Notes: generated by a model from the sequence alone, not told the origin. DNA of 64,000 bases from an uncultured Blautia sp. (GCA_900551075.1 URVB01000008.1:50424-114423), one strand, 5' to 3'; numbered from the stretch's first letter, positions 53,008 to 62,192 are shown. Program-made: numbers and translations.

Positions 53008-54507
53008 ATGAGCGAATTCATATTGGAGATGAAAGGAATTCAGAAATCCTTTGGTGTGCCTGTGCTGAAAGGCGTGGATTTTTCTATCAAAAAGGGAGAG
53101 GTTCATGCTCTTGTAGGAGGAAATGGTGCTGGGAAATCGACCTTGATGAAAATCATGACGGGTGTTTACAGCAAGGATGCAGGAGAAATTTTTATCAATG
53201 GGAAGGATGTTGATATTCGCAGTATTCATGATGCGAACAGTTATGGGATTTCAATGATTTTCCAGGAATTGTCCCTGATTCAGACTATGACGGTTGTCGA
53301 GAATATATTTCTCGGGGAAGAGGTGACAAAGAACGGTCTGCGGGATACCGCGTTTATGAACCGCAAAGCAATGGAAGTGCTGGAAAGCCTTGGAATTGAC
53401 GTTGAACCGGATACTGTGGTGGGAACCTTAAGCGTAGGTATGAGCCAGATGGTCGAGATTGCCAAGGCCATGTCAAAAAATGCGCAAATCCTGGTATTGG
53501 ATGAGCCCACTGCTTCCCTGTCCGATTCGGAGACAGAGCATCTTTTCCGACTGATTTCAGATTTGAAGGAAAAGGGTGTCTCCATGGTTTATATATCCCA
53601 TCGTATGAATGAGATTTTGAGAGTTGCGGACGCCATTACCATATTGAGGGATGGTGTGGTTGCCCATTCGGACAAAGTAGCGAATATGAGTCTTGATGCT
53701 ATTATTCTGCATATGCTGGGGACTGGTGAAGGGAAAAAGTTCAGTTGGGTAGAACGGCATTTCGATGAAAATGCAGCAGATTTGCTGACAGTGGAAAATC
53801 TTAAGGTAAATGAAAAGATCAGGGATATTTCGTTTTCCTTAAAACCGGGAGAAATCCTGGGCTTTGCGGGGCTTATGGGAAGCGGAAGGACAGAGATTCT
53901 GGAAACCCTGTTCGGGAGAAGAAGGATGTTGGGAGGAACCGTGAAGGTACATAGTGTCCCCGTACAAATCCGAAGTACACAGGATTCCATAAAAGCCGGA
54001 TTTGCTTTGATTCCGGAGGACAGAAGAAAGCAGGGGCTTGTGCTCATGCATACAGTAAAAGAAAATGCGGTTTTGCCAAAGGTTGCAAAGCTGTGCAAAG
54101 CCGGATTTTTCGTGGATGAAAAGAAGGCAAACCGGATGGTGGAGGAAAATGTCAGGAAGCTGAATATTATTACAGATGGTATTGAGAAACGGATTAATCT
54201 GCTTTCGGGAGGAAATCAGCAGAAGGTGGTTGTAGCGAAATGGCTGAATATGAATCCGGAGATTATCATGCTGGATGAACCGACCGCCGGTGTGGATATT
54301 GGTGCAAAAGCAGAGATTATTGATTTGATTAGGAATTTTGCAGATGAAGGAAAAGGTGTACTGTTTGTTTCTTCAGAGCTTACGGAGCTTATGGCCGTAT
54401 GTGACAGGATTATTGTTTTATATGATGGCAGAATTACAGGAAGCCTTTCCAGAAAAGAAATAGATGCGGAGGAGGAATTACAGCATGCAATCCAGCAAGA
54501 AGGCTAA
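53008..54507 (+). CDS. Sugar ABC transporter ATPase with two ATP-binding domains (RbsA/MglA-like)
   Basis: 499 residues with two ABC domains. The first has Walker A LVGGNGAGKSTLMKIM, signature LSVGMSQMVEIAKAM and Walker B ILVLDEPTASLSDSE. The second (from about 258) has a degenerate Walker A region FAGLMGSGRTEILETLFG, signature LLSGGNQQKVVVAKWL and Walker B IIMLDEPTAGVDIG. This is the normal layout of ribose/galactose importers. ATG 53008 has SD AGGTGGAG. It overlaps the permease gene by 23 bases. Confidence 0.94.
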   Translation: MSEFILEMKGIQKSFGVPVLKGVDFSIKKGEVHALVGGNGAGKSTLMKIMTGVYSKDAGEIFINGKDVDIRSIHDANSYGISMIFQELSLIQTMTVVENIFLGEEVTKNGLRDTAFMNRKAMEVLESLGIDVEPDTVVGTLSVGMSQMVEIAKAMSKNAQILVLDEPTASLSDSETEHLFRLISDLKEKGVSMVYISHRMNEILRVADAITILRDGVVAHSDKVANMSLDAIILHMLGTGEGKKFSWVERHFDENAADLLTVENLKVNEKIRDISFSLKPGEILGFAGLMGSGRTEILETLFGRRRMLGGTVKVHSVPVQIRSTQDSIKAGFALIPEDRRKQGLVLMHTVKENAVLPKVAKLCKAGFFVDEKKANRMVEENVRKLNIITDGIEKRINLLSGGNQQKVVVAKWLNMNPEIIMLDEPTAGVDIGAKAEIIDLIRNFADEGKGVLFVSSELTELMAVCDRIIVLYDGRITGSLSRKEIDAEEELQHAIQQEG

Positions 54508-55450
54508 AATAAATATCCAGTGGGACAAGTACATGGTCTACATCATTTTTGCGGCTGTTTTCATCGTATTTGCGATTTCGCTGGGGAATAAAGGATTTTT
54601 GAACAAAACTAATATGATAAATATTCTGCGGCAGACAGCGATGATTTCCATAATGTCTGTGGCCGGCACCTTTGTTATGGCTGCCGGGCAGATCGACCTG
54701 ACGGTGGGTGCAGTGGCGGCTATGACAGCAATGATTGTTTCGCTTCTTTTACAAAGTACCAATTCCATTATTCTTGCCATACTTGTGGGGCTGGGCTTTG
54801 GGTGCGTGATCGGTGCGGTAAACGGGATACTGGTTACCAGGTTCGGGCTGCCGGCTTTTTTGGCCACTATGGGAATGATGCAGATTGTACGCGGAAGTGC
54901 CATGTGGATTACGGATACGGCGGCAGTTCCTGTTTCAAACAAAAGCTTTTGTTATGTATTCGGCATAGGGGATGTTGGCGGAATTCCGGTTCTTATTCTG
55001 TGGACGGTTGTCTTTTACATAGTCGGGATTCTGATTTTTAACAAGACACCCTTTGGCAGACATACGCTGGCGACAGGAGGAAATGAAACCTCTGCACAGT
55101 ATAGTGGGATTAACACAGTCAGGGTGAAAATGATCACTTTCACAATGTCCGGTGTTTTTGCTGCTTTTGCGGGAATTTTGTATGCAGGCCGTCTCCAGGC
55201 GGGCCGTTATTCTTATGGTGATGGAGATGAAATGTCGGTTATTGCGTCGGTTGTATTGGGCGGAACCTCAATGTCCGGTGGAACAGGTTCTGTTATCGGT
55301 GCTCTTTTCGGTTCTGTGCTGATGGGAATGATTAATAATGCGTTGATACTTGCAAACTTAAGCAGTGCGCAGCAGACAGTGGTAAAGGGTGCGATTATTG
55401 TAATTGCAGTTGCGCTGAGCAACATTGCCCAGAAAAAAAAGAATAACTAA
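54485..55450 (+). CDS. Sugar ABC transporter permease (RbsC-like)
   Basis: 321 residues in about ten membrane helices. AAGQIDLTVGAVAAMTAMIV, NGILVTRFGLPAFLATMGMM and SVVLGGTSMSGGTGSVIGAL are typical of the branched carbohydrate permease family. ATG 54485 has SD GGAGGAATT inside the ATPase gene. It completes the importer. Confidence 0.94.
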   Translation: MQSSKKAKINIQWDKYMVYIIFAAVFIVFAISLGNKGFLNKTNMINILRQTAMISIMSVAGTFVMAAGQIDLTVGAVAAMTAMIVSLLLQSTNSIILAILVGLGFGCVIGAVNGILVTRFGLPAFLATMGMMQIVRGSAMWITDTAAVPVSNKSFCYVFGIGDVGGIPVLILWTVVFYIVGILIFNKTPFGRHTLATGGNETSAQYSGINTVRVKMITFTMSGVFAAFAGILYAGRLQAGRYSYGDGDEMSVIASVVLGGTSMSGGTGSVIGALFGSVLMGMINNALILANLSSAQQTVVKGAIIVIAVALSNIAQKKKNN

Positions 55451-55487
55451 CTGTATTTTGATTTGGATTTGAACGGAGGAAAAATAG

Positions 55488-56663
55488 ATGAAAAAATTAA
55501 ATGTAGGTCTTGTTGGGGCCGGATTTATGGGAAAAGCACATGTGGTAGGATATTCAAATATGCCGAAATTTTTCTGGCCGGCACCTGCAGTTCCGGTGAT
55601 GAAAACAATTTGCGATATTGTTCCGGAAATTGCAGAGGATTCCAAAGAGAGATTTGGGTTTGAAAAGTGCTGTACAGACTGGCATGATATTGTGAATGAT
55701 CCGGAGATTGATGTGGTAAGTGTCTGTACTCCTAATAACCTTCATGCGGAAATCGCAATTGCTGCTTTGAAAGCAGGAAAGCATGTGATTTGTGAGAAGC
55801 CCATTGCCTCTACCCTAAAGGATGCAAAGGCTATGGCAGAGGCTGCCAGGGATGCGGCGGAAAAAGGGATCATCAGTATGAATGCTTATCAGTACCGCAG
55901 AGTTCCGGCGATTGATCTGGCAAAGAAATTCATTGACGAAGGCTCTGTTGGAAGAATTCTTAATGTGAGATGCACCTATCTGCAGAGCTGGTCTGCAGAT
56001 CCCGCTTCTCCTCTTTCCTGGCGTTTCCAGAAAGATATTGCAGGAGCGGGGACCTTGGGCGATATTGCGTCGCATGTAATTGATATTGCGCAATATCTGG
56101 CTGGGGACATTGAGGAAGTCACCGGTATGATGCATACCTATATTAAGGAAAGACCTGTGCAGGAGGGAGGAGTGGATCTTCTGGGAACCGTGAAGCCGGG
56201 AGATGACGCAGAGAGACGTCCGGTAGATGTGGATGATGAGGACAGCTATCTTGTAAAGTTTAAGAGCGGTGCAGTGGGAAGTATTGAGGCTACCAGAAAT
56301 GCATGGGGACGAAATAACTATATTACTGTGGAACTCCACGGTACCTTGGGAAGTATTTGCTTTAATTATGAAAGATTAAATGAGCTTCAGGTTTGTTTTG
56401 CAAATGATCCGGATGACAGAAGGGGCTTTAGGACTATTTACACAGGTCCCGCTCATTTCCACGGAGAAGTAACCTGGAATATTCCCGGGATGAATATTGG
56501 TTATGGAGAGCTGAAGGCAATTGAGATGTATGAATTTATCAAAGCCATTGTAACGGGTGAGCAGCCTACAACCGGGTTTTCCACAGGATACCGGGTGGAA
56601 AGCGTATGCCATGCCATGCAAAAATCAGCAGAAAGCGGACACTGGGAGAAGGTGGAAGATTAA
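55488..56663 (+). CDS. Gfo/Idh/MocA-family oxidoreductase (copy 2)
   Basis: 391 residues. The Rossmann start VGLVGAGFMGKAHVVGY, CEKPIASTLKDAKAMAEAA (active-site Lys) and LGDIASHVIDIAQYLAGD match the family. It is a full-length paralogue of the protein at 48489, with the same insertions and C-terminal signatures (RNAWGRNNYITVELHG, RRGFRTIYTGPAH). Having one copy in each divergent operon suggests that they act on two stages or two epimers of the same compound. SD CGGAGGAAAA. Confidence 0.93.
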   Translation: MKKLNVGLVGAGFMGKAHVVGYSNMPKFFWPAPAVPVMKTICDIVPEIAEDSKERFGFEKCCTDWHDIVNDPEIDVVSVCTPNNLHAEIAIAALKAGKHVICEKPIASTLKDAKAMAEAARDAAEKGIISMNAYQYRRVPAIDLAKKFIDEGSVGRILNVRCTYLQSWSADPASPLSWRFQKDIAGAGTLGDIASHVIDIAQYLAGDIEEVTGMMHTYIKERPVQEGGVDLLGTVKPGDDAERRPVDVDDEDSYLVKFKSGAVGSIEATRNAWGRNNYITVELHGTLGSICFNYERLNELQVCFANDPDDRRGFRTIYTGPAHFHGEVTWNIPGMNIGYGELKAIEMYEFIKAIVTGEQPTTGFSTGYRVESVCHAMQKSAESGHWEKVED

Positions 56664-56691
56664 ACGGATAAAATTGCAGTGTGCCTGTAAG

Positions 56692-56723
56692 GAGCGTCGG
56701 AAGAAAAGCTTCCGGCGCTCTTT
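56692..56723 (+). terminator. Rho-independent terminator after the importer operon
   Basis: A 12-bp stem GAGCGTCGGAAG / CTTCCGGCGCTC (one wobble), loop AAAAG, then TTT. It ends the operon that starts at 50896. The next 100 bases hold no gene. Confidence 0.85.
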
Positions 56724-56825
56724 GCGGTAAAATCCGAAGCCTCAGCATTGTTGCGCGGAGATGTCTGCGGGTGATTTATGCCGGTGTTATTGTCCGAAGA
56801 CTGCCGGGGGACAGCAGGCATTGTT

Positions 56826-57698
56826 TTACTGCTGTGCCTTATTTGAAAAATACCGTGCAAGCTTCAGATATTCCTCCTGAAAAATGCTGTTTTTTCTCCA
56901 TACAATGTTGATTTCATGTTTTAATGGAAAGCCCTCTATGGAAAGAATCTTCAGGCCGCGTTCTTTTTTGACTGCAGCTTCAAAAAGGAAGGTAATGCCC
57001 AAGTCCTGCTGAACCAGTGCTTTTTGGACCTTTATGTCATTGGTTTCAATGAGTCCGGCAAAGTCTGACAGCAGAATATTGTGACGCTTCAGGCTGAATT
57101 CCAGTATTTCCCGGTTGCTGGAACCCGGTTCTCTGGTAATGATGGGATAGGGCATAAGAGCTTCCAGGGAGCTGTCAGTGAATTTTCGGCAGGAAGAACC
57201 AACAGGAATATAGTTTTGATAGGAAAAAAGAAGGTACTCGTAATCCTTTTTGGGAAAGTTACCCTCTACGATGATCATATCAAGCTCCCCTTTGTCCAGC
57301 TTTTTTAGAAGAGTTCCGGTATTCTGCACGGCTATATGGACCCTGGAGGCGGGAAATTCTGTCAGATAATCTTTAAGAATCTGAGGTATCAAAAATTCTC
57401 CGGGAGTAGGCGTTGCGCCGAGACAGAGAGTCCTGCCGGCCTGCTCCTTAAGCTTTTTTCGGAGATGTTTCTCATCACTTCTGGATACGGCAGCATAGCG
57501 GTACAGGGTTTCCCCTGCAGCGGTGAGAAACATTTTTTTGCCTTCATAATGAAACAGCGTTACATTATAGTATTCCTCCAGGCTTTTCATCTGTCTTGAC
57601 ACGGCAGGCTGAGTCAGGCCAAGTGCATCGGCAGCCCTGGTAAAATTCATATATTCGCATACGGCCAGAAAGGTTTCCATTTTAATATCCTGCATCAT
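56826..57698 (-). CDS. LysR-family regulator
   Basis: 290 residues. The N-terminal winged helix (METFLAVCEYMNFTRAADAL, LTQPAVSRQMKSLEEY) is followed by a LysR effector domain (LCLGATPTPGEFLIPQIL, DMIIVEGNFPKKDYEYLLF, QQDLGITFLFEAAVKKE). It diverges from the chromate-transporter-like pair at 57816 across about 118 bases, so it probably controls them. LysR sites (T-N11-A) are likely in that gap. The inducer is unknown. Confidence 0.92.
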   Translation of the reverse strand: MMQDIKMETFLAVCEYMNFTRAADALGLTQPAVSRQMKSLEEYYNVTLFHYEGKKMFLTAAGETLYRYAAVSRSDEKHLRKKLKEQAGRTLCLGATPTPGEFLIPQILKDYLTEFPASRVHIAVQNTGTLLKKLDKGELDMIIVEGNFPKKDYEYLLFSYQNYIPVGSSCRKFTDSSLEALMPYPIITREPGSSNREILEFSLKRHNILLSDFAGLIETNDIKVQKALVQQDLGITFLFEAAVKKERGLKILSIEGFPLKHEINIVWRKNSIFQEEYLKLARYFSNKAQQ

Positions 57699-57815
57699 TC
57701 ATCACCTCATAGTAATCATAACACAGATGCATGGTTAAATAAATTATAATTATTTTACAAAATGGTTTGGAAGAACTATACTCATTTCGAAAAGCGGAGG
57801 AAAGAGGGATACAGT

Positions 57816-58397
57816 ATGGAAGAAACAAAGGGGAAAATATTAGGGAAGCTTTTCCTTGCAACATTCACATTGAGTGCTGTTACATTCGGCGGCGGCTTTG
57901 TCATTGTTTCTCTGATGAAAAAGAAGTTTGTGGAGGAATTAGGCTGGCTGGAAGAAAATGAGATGCTGGATATCACTGCAATCGCCCAGTCTTCTCCCGG
58001 ACCGATTCCAATCAATGCATCTGTGGTGCTGGGGTATCGGATGGCCGGGATTACGGGTACGGTCGTGGCAATTCTGGGAACGGTTATTCCGCCGATGTTT
58101 CTCATTTCTTTGATTTCTCTATTTTATACACAATTCAGAGAGAACCGGCTTATTGCAACTGCTCTGCAAATCATGCGCGCGGGTGTGGCTGCGGTGATTT
58201 TTGATGCGGCCTTAAACCTGGCAAAGAATGTGTGTAAAACAAAGAGAAGGTTGTATATCGGCCTTATGGCCGCTGCATTTATTGCCAGGGCGTTTCTGGG
58301 TATTAGCGCAATGGCCATAATTTCAGTCTGCCTGGGAATCGGTATTATGGATGCTGTGGTCGGGGGACTGCAGAATCGAAGTAAGGGGGTCGTATAG
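57816..58397 (+). CDS. Chromate transporter-family protein, N-terminal half type
   Basis: 193 residues with about five or six helices. The CHR family motif FGGGFVIVSLMKKKFVEE is followed by AIAQSSPGPIPINASVVLGYRMAG. Short CHR proteins occur as pairs that together equal a long ChrA, with opposite membrane orientation. ATG 57816 follows GGAAAGAGGGA. The stop overlaps the start of the partner gene. Many such pairs are not involved in chromate resistance, so the substrate (an oxyanion) is uncertain. Confidence 0.9.
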   Translation: MEETKGKILGKLFLATFTLSAVTFGGGFVIVSLMKKKFVEELGWLEENEMLDITAIAQSSPGPIPINASVVLGYRMAGITGTVVAILGTVIPPMFLISLISLFYTQFRENRLIATALQIMRAGVAAVIFDAALNLAKNVCKTKRRLYIGLMAAAFIARAFLGISAMAIISVCLGIGIMDAVVGGLQNRSKGVV

Positions 58398-58399
58398 TG

Positions 58400-58966
58400 A
58401 TGTGTATACTGCTGGAGCTGTTTTTTAGTTTTATTCAGGTAGGACTGTTCAGTGTCGGAGGCGGTTATGCGGCAATTCCTTTGATACAGAATCAGATTGT
58501 GGATGTGCATGGCCTGATGACCCTGCAGGAGTTTACTGATTTAATCACGATTGCAGAGATGACTCCGGGACCCGTTTCCATTAATTCGGCAACCTTTGTG
58601 GGGATGCGGCTTGCGGGTGTCCGGGGCGCGGTTGTCTGTACATTTGGATGTGTTCTGCCCTCCTTTTGTATTTGTCTTGCACTCGCTTATTTTTATTACA
58701 AATACCGTCAATTGGATGCGGTGCAGAAGATTTTATCTGCTATGCGCCCGGCTGTTGTCGCTTTGATTGCATCTGCAGGGTTCTCGATTCTTCTGCCGGG
58801 GATATTCGGAGCTTCTGCGCTGACGGAGAGGCTTCGGATTGTGGAAGCCGTGTTGTTTGCAGCGGGGCTTTATTTGCTTAGAAAATATCACTGGAATGCG
58901 ATACAGGTTATTTTGGGAACCGGAGTTGCCGGTACCCTGCTCTATTATGTTTTAAATCATTTTTAG
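58400..58966 (+). CDS. Chromate transporter-family protein, second of the pair
   Basis: 188 residues. It has the same CHR signature as its partner: SVGGGYAAIPLIQNQIV and EMTPGPVSINSATFVGMRLAG, with several membrane helices. ATG 58400 has SD AGGGGGTCG; the GTG at 58397 overlaps the upstream stop. The two proteins should form one transporter. Confidence 0.9.
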   Translation: MCILLELFFSFIQVGLFSVGGGYAAIPLIQNQIVDVHGLMTLQEFTDLITIAEMTPGPVSINSATFVGMRLAGVRGAVVCTFGCVLPSFCICLALAYFYYKYRQLDAVQKILSAMRPAVVALIASAGFSILLPGIFGASALTERLRIVEAVLFAAGLYLLRKYHWNAIQVILGTGVAGTLLYYVLNHF

Positions 58967-58971
58967 AGTTC

Positions 58972-59001
58972 TTGTCATACAGGAAAGAAGTGTGCTATAA
59001 T
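58972..59001 (+). promoter_or_regulatory. Promoter of larBC
   Basis: TTGTCA (58972-58977), an 18-bp spacer and a perfect TATAAT (58996-59001), starting 6 bases after the chromate-transporter stop. Confidence 0.7.
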
Positions 59002-59017
59002 ACAAAGCATCGGGGGG

Positions 59018-59047
59018 AAGGAGCATGTGTCACACATACTCCTTTTT
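59018..59047 (+). terminator. Terminator-like hairpin in the larB leader
   Basis: AAGGAG/CTCCTT and an inner ATGTG/CACAT stem around TCA, followed by T5. It lies about 10 bases after the expected transcript start and 33 before the larB start codon, so it would act as an attenuator of larBC rather than as an end of the upstream unit. Confidence 0.6.
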
Positions 59048-59079
59048 CCTGCGTGCAAATGTAAGGTGGAGGGATATTT

Positions 59080-59832
59080 TTGGAAGCGAGAGAAATACTT
59101 ACGAAATTTAAAGAGAATGAGATCACTCTGGAGGAGGCAGAACATTATTTCCGTAAACAGCCGTTTGCAGAAATGGATTATGCCAAGCTGGATTTTCACA
59201 GAGAAATCCGTTCCGGTTTTCCGGAGGTCATTTTCTGCAGCGGAAAGGCTGACAGTCATTTTGTACGGATTTTCCGAAAGCTGTATGAGGAAAACGGTGA
59301 AGTAATGGGCACAAGGGCAAGCGGGCATCAGTATGAGCTTGTGAAGGATATTCTGCCCGATGTGGAATATGATGAAATTTCCCACATAATTAAAATCGAA
59401 AAGAAAGATAAAAAGAGATGCGGAAATATAGCTGTTTGTACTGCCGGTACGGCAGATATCCCGGTGGCGGAGGAGGCTGCGCAGACTGCAGAATTTTTTG
59501 GCGCAGAAGTATCCCGCATTTATGATGTGGGTGTCAGCGGGATACACAGACTGTTTTCACGGTTGGAAGTGATTCAGGATGCCAACTGTGTGGTCGCCGT
59601 AGCCGGTATGGAAGGGGCACTTGCGAGTGTTCTTGGAGGGCTTGTGGATAAGCCTGTGATCGCTGTGCCGACCTCTGTTGGCTATGGAGCGAGTATGCAC
59701 GGACTGTCCGCGCTTTTGACGATGATCAACTCCTGTGCAAATGGAATTGCGGTTGTGAATATTGACAATGGTTATGGAGCGGGCTATATTGCAACCCAGA
59801 TTAACCGCATGGGCTGCCGTGCTGACGATTAG
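59080..59832 (+). CDS. larB: LarB, pyridinium biscarboxylate synthase of the nickel-pincer cofactor
   Basis: 250 residues. The C-terminal PurE-like domain has VCTAGTADIPVAEEAA, VVAVAGMEGALASVLGGL, and TSVGYGASMHGLSALLTMIN, as in LarB. LarB carboxylates and hydrolyses nicotinic acid adenine dinucleotide, the first step to the cofactor of lactate racemase. The start is TTG 59080 after AAGGTGGAGGGA; no better start exists. larC follows by 13 bases. Confidence 0.93.
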   Translation: MEAREILTKFKENEITLEEAEHYFRKQPFAEMDYAKLDFHREIRSGFPEVIFCSGKADSHFVRIFRKLYEENGEVMGTRASGHQYELVKDILPDVEYDEISHIIKIEKKDKKRCGNIAVCTAGTADIPVAEEAAQTAEFFGAEVSRIYDVGVSGIHRLFSRLEVIQDANCVVAVAGMEGALASVLGGLVDKPVIAVPTSVGYGASMHGLSALLTMINSCANGIAVVNIDNGYGAGYIATQINRMGCRADD

Positions 59833-59845
59833 GAGGAGATAAGTG

Positions 59846-61207
59846 ATGATAGGAAGAACCTTATATCTGGAGTGCAGCTCCGGAATCAGCGGTGATATGA
59901 CGGTTGCGGCTCTTCTGGATCTGGGGGCGGATCAGAAGGTGCTGGAGCAGGCGCTTTCCAGCCTGGAGGTCAGCGGATTCTCCATAGAGATCAGCCGGGT
60001 GAAAAAGGCGGGGCTGGATGCATGTGATTTTTCCGTAAAGCTGGATGCCGTTCATGAGAATCATGATCATGATATGGCGTATCTGCATGGATACGGAGAA
60101 CATGTACAGGTTTATCAGAAAAGCGGTATGTATGAGCAATTATCCCGGGAAAATCATGTGCATGAGCATCCGGATGAAGACGCTGCTCACGCGCATAGCC
60201 ACATGCACCGCGGTCTGCCGGAAATCATGGAGATTCTGCAGCATGCGGATATGACAGAGCATGCCAGGGATACAGCAATTCGTATCTTCCGTATTTTGGC
60301 AAAGGCAGAGGCAAAGGCCCATGGCGTTCCCCTGGAACAGGTGCATTTTCATGAGGTAGGCGCCGTGGATTCCATTGTGGATATTGCTGCCGCTGCTGTA
60401 TGTCTGGATAATTTGGGAATTTCGAGAGTGATCGTGCCGAAGCTGTGTGAGGGAAGCGGCTTTATCCGTTGCCAGCACGGACTTCTTCCGGTTCCGGTGC
60501 CGGCAGTTCTGAATATTGTGCAGGCACATCAAATTCGTCTTCAGATCACGGAAACAGAAGGAGAGCTGGTCACTCCTACGGGAGCTGCCATTGTTGCGGC
60601 AATTTGTACGGAAGACAGGCTGCCCGGGGAATTTGAGGTGGAAGGAATCGGAATCGGCGCCGGAAAAAGGACTTATGCCCGTCCGGGCATTCTTCGTGCT
60701 ATGCTGATCCGTGAAGCGGATTCAGGGGCGCCGGAGAGGGCGGAAGATGGCTTTCGGCTATTACAGGATCAGGTTGTCCGTCTGGAGACGAATGTTGACG
60801 ACTGCACCGGAGAGAGTCTCGGTTATACAATGGAACGCCTGCTGGCGGCAGGCGCACGGGATGTTTTTTATACCCCGGTATTTATGAAGAAAAACCGTCC
60901 GGCATACCAGATAAATGTATTGTGCAGCAAAGAGGATGTACCGGCTATGGAAGAAATCATCTTTGCAGAGACCACCACCATAGGCATCCGCAAGGCTGAA
61001 ATGGCGCGCACAGTACTCATAAGAGAGAACCGTACTATAGAAACGTCTCTGGGGGCGGCGGATGTGAAGCTGTGTATCCTGCCGGATGGAGAGAAACGCT
61101 GTTATCCGGAATACGAAAGTGCGGCTGTTCTTGCAAGAAAAACAGGGAAGAATTTATCGGAGGTTTATGATATCATAAGGGAGAGCGGCAGTTTGTTTGC
61201 TGAATGA
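59846..61207 (+). CDS. larC: LarC, nickel insertion protein for the pincer cofactor
   Basis: 453 residues in one uninterrupted frame; in Lactobacillus plantarum LarC is made by frameshifting between larC1 and larC2. The start TLYLECSSGISGDMTVAALLDLGA, the His-rich loop near 65-115 (HENHDHDMAY, HVHEHPDEDAAHAHSHMHRG), LEQVHFHEVGAVDSIVDIA and the C-terminal LETNVDDCTGESLGYTMERL with TTTIGIRK identify it. ATG 59846 has SD AGGAGGAGAT. LarE and LarA are not in the window. Confidence 0.94.
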   Translation: MIGRTLYLECSSGISGDMTVAALLDLGADQKVLEQALSSLEVSGFSIEISRVKKAGLDACDFSVKLDAVHENHDHDMAYLHGYGEHVQVYQKSGMYEQLSRENHVHEHPDEDAAHAHSHMHRGLPEIMEILQHADMTEHARDTAIRIFRILAKAEAKAHGVPLEQVHFHEVGAVDSIVDIAAAAVCLDNLGISRVIVPKLCEGSGFIRCQHGLLPVPVPAVLNIVQAHQIRLQITETEGELVTPTGAAIVAAICTEDRLPGEFEVEGIGIGAGKRTYARPGILRAMLIREADSGAPERAEDGFRLLQDQVVRLETNVDDCTGESLGYTMERLLAAGARDVFYTPVFMKKNRPAYQINVLCSKEDVPAMEEIIFAETTTIGIRKAEMARTVLIRENRTIETSLGAADVKLCILPDGEKRCYPEYESAAVLARKTGKNLSEVYDIIRESGSLFAE

Positions 61208-61223
61208 GGCAGAAAGGAATAGC

Positions 61224-62078
61224 ATGAAAACAGGACTGGTTTTGGAAGGCGGCGCCATGCGTGGAATTTATACGGCGGGCGTGCTGGATGTGTTTATGGA
61301 ACATGAGATGCATTTTGACGGAGTGATTGGGGTGTCGGCAGGTGCTCTGCACGGCTGTTCCTTCGTATCAGGCCAGAAGGGAAGAAGCATCCGTTATTAT
61401 GAAAAGTACCGCGGGGATAAACATTTTATGAGCTTTTGGAGCTTGTTGTGTACAGGTGATATTGTAGGAGAAAAGTTTTGTTATCATGAGATTCCGCAGT
61501 GGCTGGACCCTTTCGATTATGAAGCGTTTTATAAATCGGACACGGATTTTTACGTGGGCTGCAGCAATTTGGAAACCGGAAAGCCCGAATACCTGAGGAT
61601 CAAGGATATGCTGAGTGAAATCGATTTGATGCGGGCCTCCGCGTCAATGCCGTATGTATCCAGAATTGTGAAATTTCATGGAATGAAGCTTTTGGATGGA
61701 GGCTGTACAGACAGCATTCCGGTAAGAGCTTTTCAAAGAATGGGATATCAGAAAAATGTGGTTGTTCTGACCAGACACGAAGGTTACGCCAAGGAGCCGG
61801 AACTCCTGAAGCCTGCAAAGCTTTTTTACAGAAAATATCCATTGTTTATCAAAGCTCTTAAGAGCCGTCATATTGTTTACAACAGAACCTTGGAACAAAT
61901 TCGGGCGATGGAACAGAAGGGTGAGGTTTTTGTTATCCGGCCCAGTGAGGAGCTGGTCATCAAAAGGATGGAGGGCAGTATGGAGGAAATCCGTAAGGTT
62001 TATAACCTTGGCAGGAAGGATGCGGAAAACAGAATGGAGGAATTATTAAAATGGAAAAGGAGATCATTGAGTATATGA
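61224..62078 (+). CDS. Patatin-like phospholipase
   Basis: 284 residues. The oxyanion glycine-rich motif LVLEGGAMRGIYTAGVLD, the nucleophile elbow GVSAG (Ser38) and the catalytic DGG in LLDGGCTDSIPV form the patatin Ser-Asp dyad. Bacterial homologues (YjjU/RssA relatives) hydrolyse lipids. ATG 61224 follows AAAGGAATAG, only 16 bases after larC, so it is probably in the same transcript. Confidence 0.93.
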   Translation: MKTGLVLEGGAMRGIYTAGVLDVFMEHEMHFDGVIGVSAGALHGCSFVSGQKGRSIRYYEKYRGDKHFMSFWSLLCTGDIVGEKFCYHEIPQWLDPFDYEAFYKSDTDFYVGCSNLETGKPEYLRIKDMLSEIDLMRASASMPYVSRIVKFHGMKLLDGGCTDSIPVRAFQRMGYQKNVVVLTRHEGYAKEPELLKPAKLFYRKYPLFIKALKSRHIVYNRTLEQIRAMEQKGEVFVIRPSEELVIKRMEGSMEEIRKVYNLGRKDAENRMEELLKWKRRSLSI

Positions 62079-62116
62079 AGCCGGCAGCCGAGGCGTTTGG
62101 TAAGCAGGATTCATAG
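62051..62116 (+). CDS. Possible 21-residue microprotein overlapping the patatin gene end
   Basis: A short frame, MEKEIIEYMKPAAEAFGKQD plus Ser, starts inside the end of the patatin gene behind a good SD (GGAGGAATT). No family match. It may be a real small protein or the remnant of a lost downstream gene. Confidence 0.25.
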   Translation: MEKEIIEYMKPAAEAFGKQDS

Positions 62117-62127
62117 AGAGAAAAGTG

Positions 62128-62161
62128 AGGTGTCTGCTGTTAGGGCAGGCACCTTGTTTTT
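62128..62161 (+). terminator. Rho-independent terminator after larBC-patatin
   Basis: A 10-bp stem AGGTGTCTGC / GCAGGCACCT (one wobble) with a 7-nt loop, followed by TGTTTTT. Confidence 0.88.
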
Positions 62162-62192
62162 AAGAGGACACAAAAACTTAACAAAAAAAGTC

